Shown in pieces: positions 42,752 to 55,026 of a stretch of 64,000 bases of DNA (position 1 is the first letter of the stretch; the number at the start of each line of letters is the position of its first letter). The DNA comes from Melieria omissa (Eukaryota; Arthropoda; Insecta; Diptera; Ulidiidae), in contig OZ020269.1 in NCBI GenBank assembly GCA_963971225.1, positions 39,453,264 to 39,517,263 of the forward strand, given 5' to 3'. The notes beneath the pieces were generated by a model that saw only the letters and a list, made by a program, of their open reading frames with translations, searched no databases and was not told where the DNA came from. A program made the position numbers and the translations under genes.

Positions 42752-43530
42752 TGGCCAAACTCCATAAAGCGCGTTTCAGGCATTCGGGGTTTGTGGTGTT
42801 ATGGCGTTTCTCTCGTTATCCGCGTTGCAAATGGTAAAACTCCATAAAGCGCGTTTCACGCGTCAGCTTCTTCTTCTTACGTCAGTTGATGCTAATTTTT
42901 AATTGGCAAACTGCTGATTGCTTTCGTTGTGAATTGTGAAAAACAACGAAATGAAATTGCTATACGACGTTATAGACTTTATAGAATTTACTGATTTCAT
43001 TTTAAACACATTAAATGCTAATCGAACATTGCAAAAAATAAAAAAAAGATTGAGTTGAATTCAATTTGTAGCAATTAATTTCACAGGGATGAGCAAAATT
43101 CGATCGACAACGAATAAGCTATCGAATTTCCAAAACAGCGAAGACTAAGTTTCGTCTGTCAAAGAATTATGCCAATTTTTAGGAATTTCTCCACATTCTA
43201 TGTTAAAATATTGAATTTCAAATGTTTCTTAAATGTATTTAATAGCTTTCGTGTAAAATAAATGCATCCGACTTTTGCGATAACACAAGTTTGTTATCGG
43301 CATTACCATTTAACCACATAATGTATGACATCTTTAGGAGCTCTGTCAGCTGTTTGACGTCGTTTAGCGACAAACGCGAGAGAAAGTTGAAAATAGTTCA
43401 ACTTTTGCCGCGTTTCAGGCGTAGTCATGGAGTTTGCTTCATACAAATATACTGATTCAACTTTTTCTCGAAACACGAGAAACGCCAAAAACCACGATAC
43501 GCCTGAAACGCGCTTTATGGAGTTTGGCCA
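42752..43530. mobile_element. MITE with TGGCCAAACTCCATAAAG ends
   Basis: The left end TGGCCAAACTCCATAAAGCG and the right end CGCTTTATGGAGTTTGGCCA are perfect inverted repeats. The left arm of the large inverted repeat (40725-40745) gives the empty site. A second copy of ACTCCATAAAGCGCGTTTCA sits inside at 42840, so the element may be composite. TSD looks like AAA but is uncertain. Confidence 0.75.
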
Positions 43531-44103
43531 AAAGTTTGCATAGAAACATTGATTGAGCGAACGCCAAGACGCATAAATAAGGTGGTAGCACTACGGAAAA
43601 AACCAAAATTCAATGGATTTTATTAGTTCTTTTGGTCTGTTTGTAAAATAAATGTTGTAAAAAGTGCAAATGGCTACAATGAAAATAAACATATGTGTAA
43701 AAAGATTGGAACAACCAACCCGTATTAAGAAAGTGATAATAAGTGGAAAACTATTGCTACAATGTTGTGCTAATTATCAAAGAAAAAAGTTTAATCAGTT
43801 CTGGTGCTGCACCTACCTATTGAATTTGCCTTGGCGATCGCTTTGTCAAATCAACCACCATTTCAATGTGCCCGAGTAAAGCCAAGCTGGCTTGCTGCTG
43901 AAAGCAACAACATTGCGTGTTGTTCTCGAAATGAGAATAAAGCCCAAAACCATCGAATCTATGCGTATACAATACATCAATTCGCGCTTACTCTCTCGGT
44001 TCCCTTTACATTTTCCTCACCTTTGTTGCTTCCCGCCCGCGTCTGAAATGAAATCGCAAAATTATTCCAGATGCGCCTTCTGTATACTGTTTATTCTGTG
44101 CTT

Positions 44104-44342
44104 CAACTCATTGAAAGAGTAAAGCAAGAGTGGGATGCCATATCATTGGCCGAAACGTCGGTCTTGTGCGAAAGTTTCCGAAAGCGAGTCCTACGAAAAA
44201 AATGGCGCCTATACAAGATATTAATGATCAATTGAATTTTGTTTAGGTACGATTTAGTGGTTTCAATATAAAACTTTGAAAAGCAATACCAATAATCCTT
44301 AAGAGTGTTTTTTTTTGTATGCAGAAACTTTCCGTCCACCCT
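44104..44342 (+). pseudogene. 3' end of a Tc1-like transposon
   Basis: The frame LIERVKQEWDAISLAETSVL with a following basic stretch resembles the extreme C-terminus of Tc1 transposases and stops near 44236. About 100 bp later CTTTCCGTCCACCCTG is followed by TA, consistent with a Tc1/mariner end. A similar terminal motif is at 29203. The 5' part is missing, apparently cut by the inverted-repeat element. Confidence 0.55.
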
Positions 44343-44344
44343 GT

Positions 44345-44909
44345 ATATGTAGAAGTAGGAACGTTTTGATATTCCGCGTATACTACCTATGAGATATATA
44401 GAATTTCCAGGGGCAGATTCAAAAAAATATTTTGGGGGGGCTTCAAAAAGGAATCCTTTAATATTTATAAAATGCCTTTTAATTTGTACTTATGTAATTT
44501 TAAAGTCGATCCGAATATTTCGGAGGGAAGGAGGTTTCATCTGTTGAATGCTTCACCTACATGCACATCTTCACCCACAATGATAAGAAGCCTAAATGGA
44601 TTAAGCCTTTTTTAATTTTGTTTCGAGCATAGGGACTCAGTTCGCTAGTCGATCTTACTTATTTGCGCTTCTCCCGATTACGGATGAATGCAAAATTATT
44701 CAAAGAACCTTCAATTGAAAATTGGTAAACCTAAGAACAATTAATAAATACTGACCACGAGACCGAGTGTGGCGATAATGCGGATGTCATAAAAGTTAAA
44801 TTATTGTATTTTCAGAGAGTGTGTTACAGAACCTCGGCCCGACGCATACGGCGCAGAACTCGATAACGGGTCCATGGCTCAGCTATAAGGTTGTAGCAAG
44901 CCATCGGCT
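44345..44909. other. Unassigned sequence
   Basis: No gene recognised. A G-run near 44434-44440 follows CAGGGGCAGATTC, vaguely hAT-end-like, but no partner was found. Confidence 0.3.
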
Positions 44910-45993
44910 GATTGTTTATCGCATGGTACAATAACAAGGTATGCCAAGTAGACTAATCTCCCTCTTTTTTCGTTTGTTTACATTTGGAAATTCTGTCAAA
45001 CGGAGATACTGGAGTTGCGTGTACGCTAGAAATTTAGTACCTTTTTCCATGCATACCATACCTTGTGGAAATGTTCATGCTAAACAAACAAGAAATATGC
45101 ACTAGCTGCCTTAGAGTGAAAAGGTGCTAAATCCACTTTTTCAAAGTTTACAGGAAAGACAAACAACTAAGTAAAAATAATTTATATTTATGTTTGTTCT
45201 TTGGACCTTCTTTGCTCTGGACTTTGTGCACTTTTCCACGAAGCAAGACTTTTTCTTTTTCTCTCTTTTCATGCATGTTCCACCGACTTATTACGACATT
45301 TTATGCCGTTATTTTTAATTTGTGCTTTGTGAACTTTTTCGCCTTGCTGTGATTCTGCGCTTTTCATTTCCAGAAGTGATTGAGTGTTGAACATTTTTAA
45401 ATTGAAAATCGTCCATGTGAATTAATAATGCCGGGAAATTCGTGTGCGTTGTGCAGAAGCAGACAGTAACATAACTAATTTGTTTCTATTTTTCCGCAAG
45501 TAGCTGGTACCGGACATGTTATTTACGTCCGAATCTTATTTTTGACAGAAATATGAGAATATTTATACTTTGCAAAGAAAAAGATACCTATTAAAGTTTT
45601 TCTGTGTATTGTAAAAACTGTATGCTTTTCAGTATTTTCTGTGCAGCCCTGCGCACGACTCCCATTCATAAGCACCTCTAATTTCTGTCGTTTGACATTC
45701 ACATCTCATAGTACATGAAGAGTACTCTCCCCTACAAGACGCGACTGACCGAAACTCCACTACATTCGCAACATTTTTTGAATTTACCAATACACTTGCA
45801 TGAAATTTGGCCCATGAGACTACATATCGCTGCAATTTGTCTTTCATTTAAACTGAAACAAACCATTTGACAACCATAGAAACAATAATTGCTTATACAC
45901 GCATGTGTAAGAATGAGACAACAATAGAAACAACTGCTGACAAGAACTCGCATCGGAGTTAATATAAATGATTAAGAGCCGTCGGCTGCCATA

Positions 45994-46095
45994 GCTACGT
46001 AGCTCAGCTGGCTAACGCGCGCGCCTCGAGTCAAATACGACGCGCGAGCCCATGTTCAAACCTCCGGTGCTTCAAACGCCGAAAAAAAGAAAAAC
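45994..46095 (+). repeat. tRNA-like SINE head
   Basis: The sequence TACGTAGCTCAGCTGGCTAA (A box) and CCCATGTTCAAACCTCC (B box) followed by AAACGCCGAAAAAAAG resembles the head of the older SINE at 12047. The body is not recognisable beyond this. Confidence 0.6.
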
Positions 46096-46594
46096 AGAAA
46101 GAAGGTAAGAAATCGAATTTAAATTTAATTTAAATTAAAAATATTATTTGAATTGAATATTTAAATAATTCTGCACTTTCAGTAACTTCAATATTTGGGC
46201 CATAGTGTGCAGGACCGAAGCGCAAGACCAAGGAAGAAAGAAAGCCAATGCCCAATGATGATGCCCGCGCTAAGCAAACGCATTCGATTGCGACAATATG
46301 GGGTCATCCAAGCAGGGACCGCAAATGAATTTTTTTTAAATAAAATTTTTTTTATATTATTTTATTTAAATTAATTTAAAAAAAATTCAGGCAGAAGTAA
46401 AAGCAAACGGGTTTCCCAAAAAATTTCAATAAAAACCTGCATTTTTTCAATATTGAGTATTGGTCATGAATGACCGATTTATACATCACATTGTGACCGA
46501 TATTTGCATCAGCATTTTAGTCAGACATTTCGGCACATGACCGATCAACTGACTGAAATTTCCATTTTTTTTCAGTGTTTGCTGCAACACCGAC

Positions 46595-46692
46595 AAAAAA
46601 ACAAAAAAAAAAGTTTGCTGCAACGGTGATTTGAACTCGCGGAGTCTTGACTCGCGGCCAACACACTAGCCGCTGAGCTACGGCGGCTGCCG
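46595..46692 (-). repeat. tRNA-like SINE head, opposite strand
   Basis: On the minus strand GCCGTAGCTCAGCGGCTAGT and GAGTTCAAATCACC are A- and B-box-like and followed by an A/T-rich stretch. It forms an inverted pair with the head at 45994 inside the same transposon. A GCC/GCG-rich run lies next to it (46690-46708). Confidence 0.6.
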
Positions 46693-49161
46693 CGGCGGCG
46701 GCGGCGAAATAGCCATTAAAAACTAAATATTTGGAGGTTGGAATACGTACGCGTTAGAGCAGAGCAACTACACTTTTCTTAATACGCAAAAGGTGTGTGT
46801 TAGAGTGAAACAAAAAGTCACACGTAGACGAGAGTTTCGGTCAGTTTTTTCATACCGCCTGTACAAAAATGATAGAAACTTCGTTCGGAGAGCTGACCGA
46901 AACTTCGGTCAGGCATGTCGGTCATATGACCGATCATATGACCGTCACTTGTAGGGTCCCTACCTGGCATACCTTGTTATTGTACCATGGTTTATCGCTT
47001 CTGTCAAAATCGTCGGTGTGCTGTGTTGCCGCATCGATTGAAATGAAAATACCTGACGGAAAACACCTGACCTGAGCACTTTTCCCGTTTTTTCACTCGA
47101 AATACAGCACCGTCTGGCAACAATCACTTTTGTTTGATTTCAGTTTCTCCCTCTTTCGTCGAAAAATATCAACTGATTTTGACAGTAGCGATAAACAATC
47201 CTACCAACAAAATACATGTGAGTTTTGATGTTGCGGGGATGCTATAACCTTTATATTGAGCCAGCGGCGTCCCCAGGATTTCGGGAAGGGGGGGATATGA
47301 AAAAACCAGTTTAACGTAATTTTAGTACATTTATTTTTGCGTATTAATTGTTTTCAATACACGTTGAAAATACTTATATAAAAGTTTTTACACGAAACGA
47401 GGTGACTTAAAATTAAAAAAACATTTATTTTACCAGTTTTGTAACATTTTCAGCTATTTATAACTGTTTTATATGTTGGACTACGTATTTTATAAAATAA
47501 AATTAATTCTTCTTCGCTTAGCACACATTTTGTCAATGACCTCTTCAGATGTTATGGGTATATCATTGTGCACCGCCAGCATTGCCATGCCATTCAAACG
47601 CTCCTTTAATATTAGAATAGATAAATATATACAAAATACGAATTAAAGGGTTCCAATACTAATTTTGACATTTGAACTACTTGGCCAATGGTATTGCGTA
47701 GATATGTTTTTAGTCGTTTTAGAGTAGAAAAGTGCGTTCTGCTGTGGCAGTCGAAACCGAAAGAGTTGCTAAAATTTTAAGCAGTTTGAACAAGTTGTTG
47801 AACACCTCTTCGTCACAGTGCTGGAGTGCTTCAAGTGCAGTTTGTGGTGAAAGGTTTTGACGCTTCAAAAATGTTCTCCATAAGTTTGTTTCTGCCACTA
47901 TATTTTGACTTTGAACATGCGGTTCATAAAACTGAGCTAATTCAATTAAATTTTTTTCATTTTCTGCACCCACATTTTGTGCAAAGATTGAAGAAAATCC
48001 TTTAAAAATGGTCTTGTGTTTGGTGAATCGACCATCGACTTCCATTATAATATAATCAATAAAAGGATAGAAAACTTGTATTTTAAAATGATCAGTTAAG
48101 CTGTATGTTTGCGACATTTGATCGCGCTTGGTTCGCCTCTTTTTGATCTCAATGTCCATATTTTTGGCATGTTGTTCACAACTTTAAAATAATTTTTCAA
48201 AATAATGTTCATCGGAACGAAGTCGTCGCAGTTCCGCTACAAGGTCACTCGCCAAGTCCACTGCATGGGCCAAATCTATCTGTTTTTGCTGCAATTTGTT
48301 GCACAAAGGCAAAATGTATGAAAACATTTCTCCTATTATAACAAGCGATGCTATGAATTCGAAATCTATACTGCGATGAAATATTATTGCATCGGTCGAC
48401 GATGTGTCGTTCCAATCGCGTATGTCATCCAATGCAGTATGTATAAAAGGCAATAATAAAATGAAATCCGATACCGCATTATATTTCGATGTCCACCTAG
48501 TTACGCTTAACCTCTTAAGGGTTTTCACACTTGGTGGCAGGTCTGCTGCTTCTAAGCATCTTGTAAGAGCAGACTTTCGTTTTGGAGTATTAAAAAATAT
48601 ATAAATTTTTTCGACGATACTCAAGGCATATGTAATTTGTGGTACGGAGCTCGCTTGAGATACGGCCAAATTAAGTGCGTGGGCTGAGCAATGCACATAA
48701 CAAGCATGAGGATATGCTTGTTGCACGTGTTTTTGGGCGCCGTTAAATTGGCCAGACATATTTTTCGCGCCGTCATATCCTTGGCCGAAAAGGTATTGAC
48801 AATCAATATTACACTCATTAAGAGTTTTCAAAATAAGAGATGCTAAATGTTTTCCTGTTAATGAACTTGTTACTATAAAACGAAGGAAATCTTCCCTCAA
48901 TTGAACATTTTTATCGTTGGTTGTTTCAATGTATCGGACGCAAATAGAAACCTGTAATATTAAATCATTTTGAAAGTAATGCTTTTCCGATTCATGCATT
49001 TAAAATATTCACTACTCTCAACACCCGATAAAAGAGTGAAATGTACAAAAATTTACAGGTGAATGTTATACCTGCTCATTAGTAGATATATCTGTCGTTT
49101 CGTCTGCTAAAACTGAAAAGCACTTAGCTTTGTTCACTCGCTCTACAATCTTCTTCAATAT

Positions 49162-49588
49162 TGTTACGAATACTAAGTCTAGTGGGCTGTCACGTATCTC
49201 TGGATTGTGTGATTTGAAAATAAAACACAGTCAGTTTCTTAAACGCAGACAATAAAATACACCAACAGTTACTTTATTATTCACAGTTTACACTTTACTG
49301 TTCGTACACTTAAGTATTTGCTTAATTATTCCGTGTGGCAACTTCACTTGTCAAAACCAGACTGACTCGCTGTACCGCATCTGGCCACCTTTTATACTCT
49401 GTCCGGCCGTCGCGCAGATCGTTCTCGCACGTTGCCAGATTGGACTAGAAGTTTCCCTGATGACCGCGACCATCGTTGCCAGGTTGGGCTAAAAGTTACT
49501 ATCGCGGCCGTCGTTGCCAGATTGGGTTATGGCACGGCACGTAGCGGCAGGGTTGCTTTGCACCGCGACAGACTGGCTCATCGTTACA
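49162..49588 (-). repeat. 3' LTR of Gypsy copy C
   Basis: 427 bp. Read on the minus strand it starts TGTAACGATGAGCCAGTC and ends CTTAGTATTCGTAACA. It contains AGAGTATAAAAGG as a promoter-like element. Confidence 0.95.
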
Positions 49589-49599
49589 CTGCCCACCAC

Positions 49600-52500
49600 T
49601 TAGACTTGTTCGTCCCGAACAAGTGCCGAGGCTCCGCTGTGATGAGGCGCCAGGCGCTCCAAATGGACTAGCTTCAGCTTAGCGCCTCTATTGCTGCAAC
49701 GTTGAATCCGGTATACCACGTCGTTAATCCTAGTCACGACTTCGTAAGGTCCTTCCCATGACGCTTGGAGTTTCGGAGACAAACCTTTCCTCCGCTGCGG
49801 GTTGTATAGCATTACCAAATCGCCTTCTTGGAACCCTGCTGAGTTGGCCCGTAGATCGTATCTGGCTTTCACCTTATCGCTGACCAGTTTTGTGCGGCTC
49901 CTTATAAACTGGTGAATTTCCTCCAGTTCCGCCCGCTTATTGGCCACGTAGTCCGTCTTAGCGCCTCCCGTCGTGCTGACTACCCCGAACTTCAAGTCAG
50001 CGGGTAACCGCAACTCTGTGCCGAACACTGCTCGGGCTGGAGTGAGTGATGTCGTGTCGTGCGGGGCTGACCTATACGCCATCAGGAACAGGGGGATGTG
50101 CGTGTCCCAATCCTTTTGATTCCTGCCTACCATTTTCCGCAGGTATTCCTCCAGTGTCCGGTTAAAGCGTTCCACCATGCCGTCGGACTGTGGGTGCAAA
50201 GGAGTGGTACGCGTTTTCTTTATCCCCAGCAGCTCACACACTTCCTTGAATACCGCAGACTTAAAATTCCGGCCTTGATCTCAGTGCAACTCCAACGGAA
50301 CTCCGAACCTGGCTACCCAGTTGTTTACCAGCTTTTCCGAGATCGTGGTGGCCTCCTGGTTAGGAATAGGGTACACTTCGGGCCATTTGCTGAAGTAATC
50401 CATTACGACCAGCACATATTTGTTGCCTTGAGTGCTAGTTGGGAATGGGCCGGCGACGTCCATAGCAATCCGCTCGAAGGGCGCTCCCACGTTGTACTGC
50501 TGCATGCGGCCTCGAGATTTTCTTGTCGGCCCTTTCGCGGCTGAACATCGGTCGCAGCTCTTAATCCACTCGGCTACAGACTCCTGACATCCTACCCAAT
50601 AGAATCGTCTTTTTATTTTGGCGACGGTTTTGGTGATGCCTAGGTGCCCTCCACTGGAGTCGTTATGGTATGCCTCGATGACCTCGTTGATTCTGCTTTT
50701 CGGCACTACCATTAGAGGGTTGCTGGTACGACCATCCGCGCTCTCCCATTCGCGGTACAGGCATCCTTCCTTCAGCCGCAGACTTTTCCACTGTGCCCAG
50801 TAAGCCTTAGCGATCGGGCTTTCACCAGCCATCTCCTGCCAGTCTGGACGTGCGCCTTGCTCCTTGCCTTCGACGATTTTTGCAAGATCCGCATCCACGC
50901 GCTGGTCCTTTTGTAGCCTCTCCGCGGACCACTCTTCCTCTGGCATAACGCTTATCAACCGGACGTCCACTATCTGCTCTTTGCTCTCGGCTCGTGAGCA
51001 CTGCCTGCATTCGACTTGGCACGGACGGCGTGACAAAGCATTGGCATTTCCATGGCAACTGCCCTTGCGATGTTCTATCGTGTAGTCGTAGCTCTGCAGT
51101 CGCTCGATCCACCGCGCCAATTGCCCTTCAGGATCTTTAAAGTTCAGGAGCCATCTCAATGCCGCTTGATCTGTGCGCAGGCGAAACCTTTGTCCATACA
51201 GATATTTGTGTAAGTGTTTTACGCAGTCCAATACCGCCAGCAGTTCTCTCCGTGTCACACAGTAGTTGCGCTCCGGTTTCGATAGAACCCTACTGTAGTA
51301 CGCTATCACTTGTCCCTGGCCGTCTATTATCTGTGATAGCACACCGCCAATACTATTCCCGCTTGCATCTGTATCCAGCACAAACATCTCCCCAGGCACG
51401 GGGAAGGCCAGAATTGGAGCACTGCACAGTTTTTCCTTCAGACGTGCAAAAGCCTGTTCCTGCTCCTCGCTCCACTCGAAAGCTTGGCTCTTTTTCGTCA
51501 GTTTGTGCAAGCTGCTGGCTATGTTCGCGAATCCCGGAACAAATCGGCGGTAGTATGTACACAGGCCCAGGAAACTGCGGAGTTCGTGTAGATTGCGTGG
51601 CCGGGGCCACTCCTTCACCGCCGTGATTTTGCCTTCATCCGTATGCACTCCGCGGGCGGAAACCGTATGGCCCAGATACTTGACCTCCTTTTGGAACAGC
51701 GAGCACTTCTTTGGGTTGAGTTTAAGCCCGGCTTTTTGTATCCGCTCAAATACCTCCTTCAGCTTTCCCAGGTGGTCGTCAAAGCTTTTACCCATTACGA
51801 TTATGTCGTCGAGGTACACCAGACACGTCCGCCAATGCAGCCCTTTTAGCACGCGTTCCATTAGCCGCTCGAATGTTGCTGGTGCGTTGCAGAGTCCAAA
51901 CGGCATGACGGTGAACTGCCACAAACCATCGCCAACACTGAAAGCCGTTTTCTCCTTGTCCTTGTCTGCAAGCTCTACCTGCCAATAGCCGCTGCGTAAG
52001 TCGAGCGTGGAGAACCACTGCGTGCCTGACAGTGTGTCCAGGGTGTCATCGATCCGAGGTAGTGGATAACTGTCCTTCTTGGTCACATCATTGAGCTTCC
52101 GATAGTCCACACAAAACCGGGTACTGCCATCTTTTTTCTTGACTAGCACGACCGGCGAGCACCAGGGGCCCGAAGAAGGCTCTATGACCTTGTCTTTCTG
52201 CATGTTTTCGATCAAATTTGCGACCTCTTCCCTCTTGGCCAGAGGAACTCGTCTTGGCGGTTGGCGAATCGGTTTTGCACTTCCGGTGTCGATGTTGTGC
52301 TTCACTATGGCTGTTCTTCCGCCTGCTTCCGCCGCAAATATTGACCCATAGTGCTGCAGGAGTGACCTCGCCTTCTGTTTCTGCTTGGCCGACAACTCGC
52401 TGCTCCACTGGTTCTCCTACGCTATGGCGTCCATGTTAAACCCGCTCTTCTCATTACCTCCAGGCGGGCTACTCTCGCAATTGACCACTGCTACAGCTTC

Positions 52501-53135
52501 CTTACACTCGCCAATTACCTCATCTTTTCCGACATATCTGGGTGCATTCAGGGGGTTCAGTATTCTGACTGGTATCCTTCCATTTTTAGGTTCCACTAAT
52601 GTACGTCCGATGATGATGTTGTCGTGTCCTTGCTTCGGTGCTTCTACTACCCACAGCCGACTCGTCCCATCGTCCTCGTCCACCTTTGCCCACACAATCG
52701 CCTCAGAATTCGCTGGTATCTTCCTGTGTTGACACGATAAAACCTTCCTTACCGCCACGCTTCGCTCATAGCCGGTGTGCAGCGGGAATTCAACGTTGGC
52801 ATATCTCAGCACATTTTCCTTCAGGTCCAGCGTAAAACCGTGCCTAATCATGAAATCCACGCCGATAATCACGTCGTCCATTATATCCGCGACGATGAAC
52901 TCATGTTCCAGGCTGTCGCAGTCCGCAGCTGTATGCCATGCAGCGGTTCCCAGTTCTTCAGCAGCTTCCTCTTTATGATCGAATATGACGCTCCAGTATC
53001 CAGTGTCAACACGAACAACTTTCCATCTATCCTTCCTTCAATTGTCAAGCTGCTGGGCTGTCGTTTCAGCTGTGAGACAAGGACGGTGGGGCGGCAGATT
53101 GTGGGGATCAGCTCACGCCCCTTTGGGCTGACCCG
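49600..53135 (-). pseudogene. pol: Pol of Gypsy copy C
   Basis: Read on the minus strand: aspartic protease motif (LTLDTGAS, about 53000-53025) with an approximately 58-bp loss near 52915; then a frame 52881-52417 ending in a stop (IA then stop, before ENQWSS); the 704-codon frame 52395-50281 with RT (VYLDDIIVMG), RNase H (DTDASGNSIGG) and the integrase zinc domain and first Asp (AMDVAGP). A TGA at 50279-50281 replaces the Ser just before the second catalytic Asp (LELH then stop). The last frame 50241-49600 holds GMVERFNRTL with the expected catalytic Glu and the C-terminal domain. Confidence 0.92.
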
Positions 53136-53137
53136 TT

Positions 53138-54522
53138 TTAGTTTAACGACTCGCCGTCCTCAGCCCTGCGCTTGTTGGCTGGGCCTCGATTGTCAGCATT
53201 CCTTGCTTCAGGCGATTGTGATCGGGAACGGGAACGCCTCTTTCGTTGGCGGCAGTCTCGTGATATGTGGCCCTGCTTGCCACATACCCAGCAAACAACT
53301 TTAGAGGAGACCACCCGTGGCCTGTCCGGTATCTCAGAGCTTATGGCCTGGATCGGAATGTCGTTGTCCGCCTGAATCTGGCGTATCCTTGCAGGTGCGT
53401 ACCGAGTGCTCCCAATCCATGCCGCTTCATATGTCATCGCGCTGGTTACCGTCTCCTTAAATGTCGGCTTGCCCATCATCAACGCACTGCGACGTGTTTC
53501 TGGATCATGAAGACCTTCAATAAACGACTCGATCTTCATCCTCTCGAGATCATCAGCACCAAATTCCGGGTAGCACAACTGTACGAGCCGCTCAATGTCT
53601 GCTGCATATGTCTTCAGCGCCCGTTGGCCCTTTGCTTACGGTTCTTCAGCTCACAGTAGTATAGCGCATGGTTGTGCTCGTTGCTATACTTCGCTGCCAA
53701 CGCTCTCATGATGGCACCGTAATCACTTCTTAAACATTCTGGAACTGATTTGATCACCTCGGCCGCAGGACCTTTCAGCGCCAGTGCCAACCTCCGACCT
53801 TTCCTGATATCTGTCCACTGATTTTCCAAAGCAGCCAAGTCGAATTGCAATTTAAATGTATCGAACGGCGCAGCACCATCATAAGTAGGCACTTCTGTTC
53901 TGCCAGCAAAACCGTCCTGAATCGGTGGCAAACATTCTCTTGGCTGTACCTCTCGAAGTCGTTCGTCTATCTTTCTATGCATCGAATCTTCCAGACTGTC
54001 AACTCGTTTGTTCAAGGACTCATCCAGGTTGTCAACTCGTTTGTCCCAATTGTCCATGCGCGTCTCAAGATGCTCAACTTTCCCGTTCATCCTATTGGAG
54101 ATTTCCTCTACCTTCTGCTCCAAGCGCGCAGAGCTTTCCTGAAGCTTGACTTCCATTCGCTCCGACACTTGCGCCGATATTTCATGGGTCGCCGTTTCCA
54201 TTTTCGCTGCCATTTCACGGTTGGAAGTCTCGAACATGCCTTTAAGTGCAACCATTAGCTGGCTCATGTCCATTGCTTGTGGCGGTGCAGCCGCTGCAGT
54301 CGTACTTTGCATCGACGCCGCACCTGCAGGCGATTCCCCCATTTTGGCCGACGCCTCTTGTTCTTGCGCTCCGAACTCGTGCACAGTCCAATCGACGCCT
54401 CGTTCCTCACATGCTTCTCGCAAGCGCAACTGCAACTCCACCTTTCCGCCAGCAGTCGGCAAATTCCAGGCAGCCAGCTCCTTCTTCAGCTGGTCCACCT
54501 TCAGCAGCTCGAATTTCACCAT
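53138..54522 (-). pseudogene. gag: Gag of Gypsy copy C, one-base frameshift
   Basis: The frame starts at 54522 (MVKFELLKVDQLKKELAAWN), a SAP-like N-terminus, followed by an Ala-rich linker, a coiled coil (KRVDNLDESLNKRVDSLED) and the Gag core (YDGAAPFDTFKLQFDLA). A single-base loss near 53618 (relative to copies A and B, CAACGAGGCG versus CAACGGGCG) ends the frame at 53614. The downstream frame 53578-53138 has the CCHC knuckle CWVCGKQGHISRDC and an RS-rich tail. Confidence 0.9.
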
Positions 54523-54599
54523 GTCCGTGCTTTTATAATTTTATTTCTTTAGTTTTTTTTTTATCTTCAATTTTCCACAATCCCACTTCTGACACCAAA

Positions 54600-55026
54600 T
54601 GTTACGAATACTAAGTCTAGTGGGCTGTCACGTATTTCTGGATTGTGTGATTTGAAAATAAAACACAGTCAGTTTCTTAAACGCAGACAATAAAATACAC
54701 CAACAGTTACTTTATTATTCACAGTTTACACTTTACTGTTCGTACACTTAAGTATTTGCTTAATTATTCCGTGTGGCAACTTCACTTGTCAAAACCAGAC
54801 TGACTCGCTGTACCGCATCTGGCCACCTTTTATACTCTGTCCGGCCGTCGCGCAGATCGTTCTCGCACGTTGCCAGATTGGACTAGAAGTTTCCCTGATG
54901 ACCGCGACCATCGTTGCCAGGTTGGGCTAAAAGTTACTATCGCGGCCGTCGTTGCCAGATTGGGTTATGGCACGGCACGTAGCGGCAGGGTTGCTTTGCA
55001 CCGCGACAGACTGGCTCATCGTTACA
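54600..55026 (-). repeat. 5' LTR of Gypsy copy C
   Basis: 427 bp, equal in length to the 3' LTR with one visible difference (CGTATTTC against CGTATCTC). This near identity dates the insertion as very recent. Confidence 0.95.

Larger units (their letters stand above)
39838..44103. repeat. Large imperfect inverted repeat with nested insertions
   Basis: The left arm (39838-39897, 40219-40756, 41282-41336) is the reverse complement of the right arm (42671-42751, 43531-44103). Outer ends read ACAGAATAAACAGTATACAG. Shared blocks include GCGGGCGGGAAGCAACAAAG and the segment around GCACCAGAACTAATTAAAC. Each arm shows the empty site for insertions in the other: a retro-fragment and a MITE in the left arm, a MITE in the right arm. 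The loop holds an ACAGAAC-type repeat carrying a hAT element. The outer ends resemble that repeat, so the arms may be diverged family members. Confidence 0.8.
44922..46989. mobile_element. TIR transposon with CATGGTACAATAACAAGG ends
   Basis: Perfect 25-bp inverted ends start CATGGTACAATAACAAGGTA (44922-44946 and 46965-46989). The flanks are an exact 8-bp duplication GTTTATCG (44914-44921 and 46990-46997). Length 2068 bp. It contains two SINE-like tRNA heads in opposite orientation (45994 and 46690) and many GACCGAT repeats near 46460-46950. No transposase was recognised; 8-bp duplications are made by hAT and P-type enzymes among others. Confidence 0.85.
44909..47199. mobile_element. MITE split by a larger transposon
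   Basis: The left end GATTGTTTATCG (44910-44921) and, after the nested element, CTTCTGTCAAAATC (46998-47011) join to match the reverse complement of the right end at 47174-47199 (GATTTTGACAGTAGCGATAA then ACAATC). Without the insertion this is an element of about 215 bp. Its own TSD is not clear. Confidence 0.65.
49162..55026 (-). mobile_element. Gypsy LTR retrotransposon copy C, complete but broken
   Basis: Two 427-bp LTRs enclose gag and pol in minus orientation; total length 5865 bp. The duplication ATAT is at 49158-49161 and 55027-55030. TTTGGTGTCAGAAGTGGGA just inside the 5' LTR (54582-54600 on the plus strand) is the primer-binding-site candidate. The LTRs differ by one base as far as I can see. 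Coding lesions: a 1-base loss in gag, an approximately 58-bp deletion in the protease region, a stop before RT and a stop in integrase. Confidence 0.96.

Noticed and set aside
44409..44440. hAT terminal repeat (CAGGGGCAG)
   Set aside because: No matching inverted end or 8-bp duplication was found.
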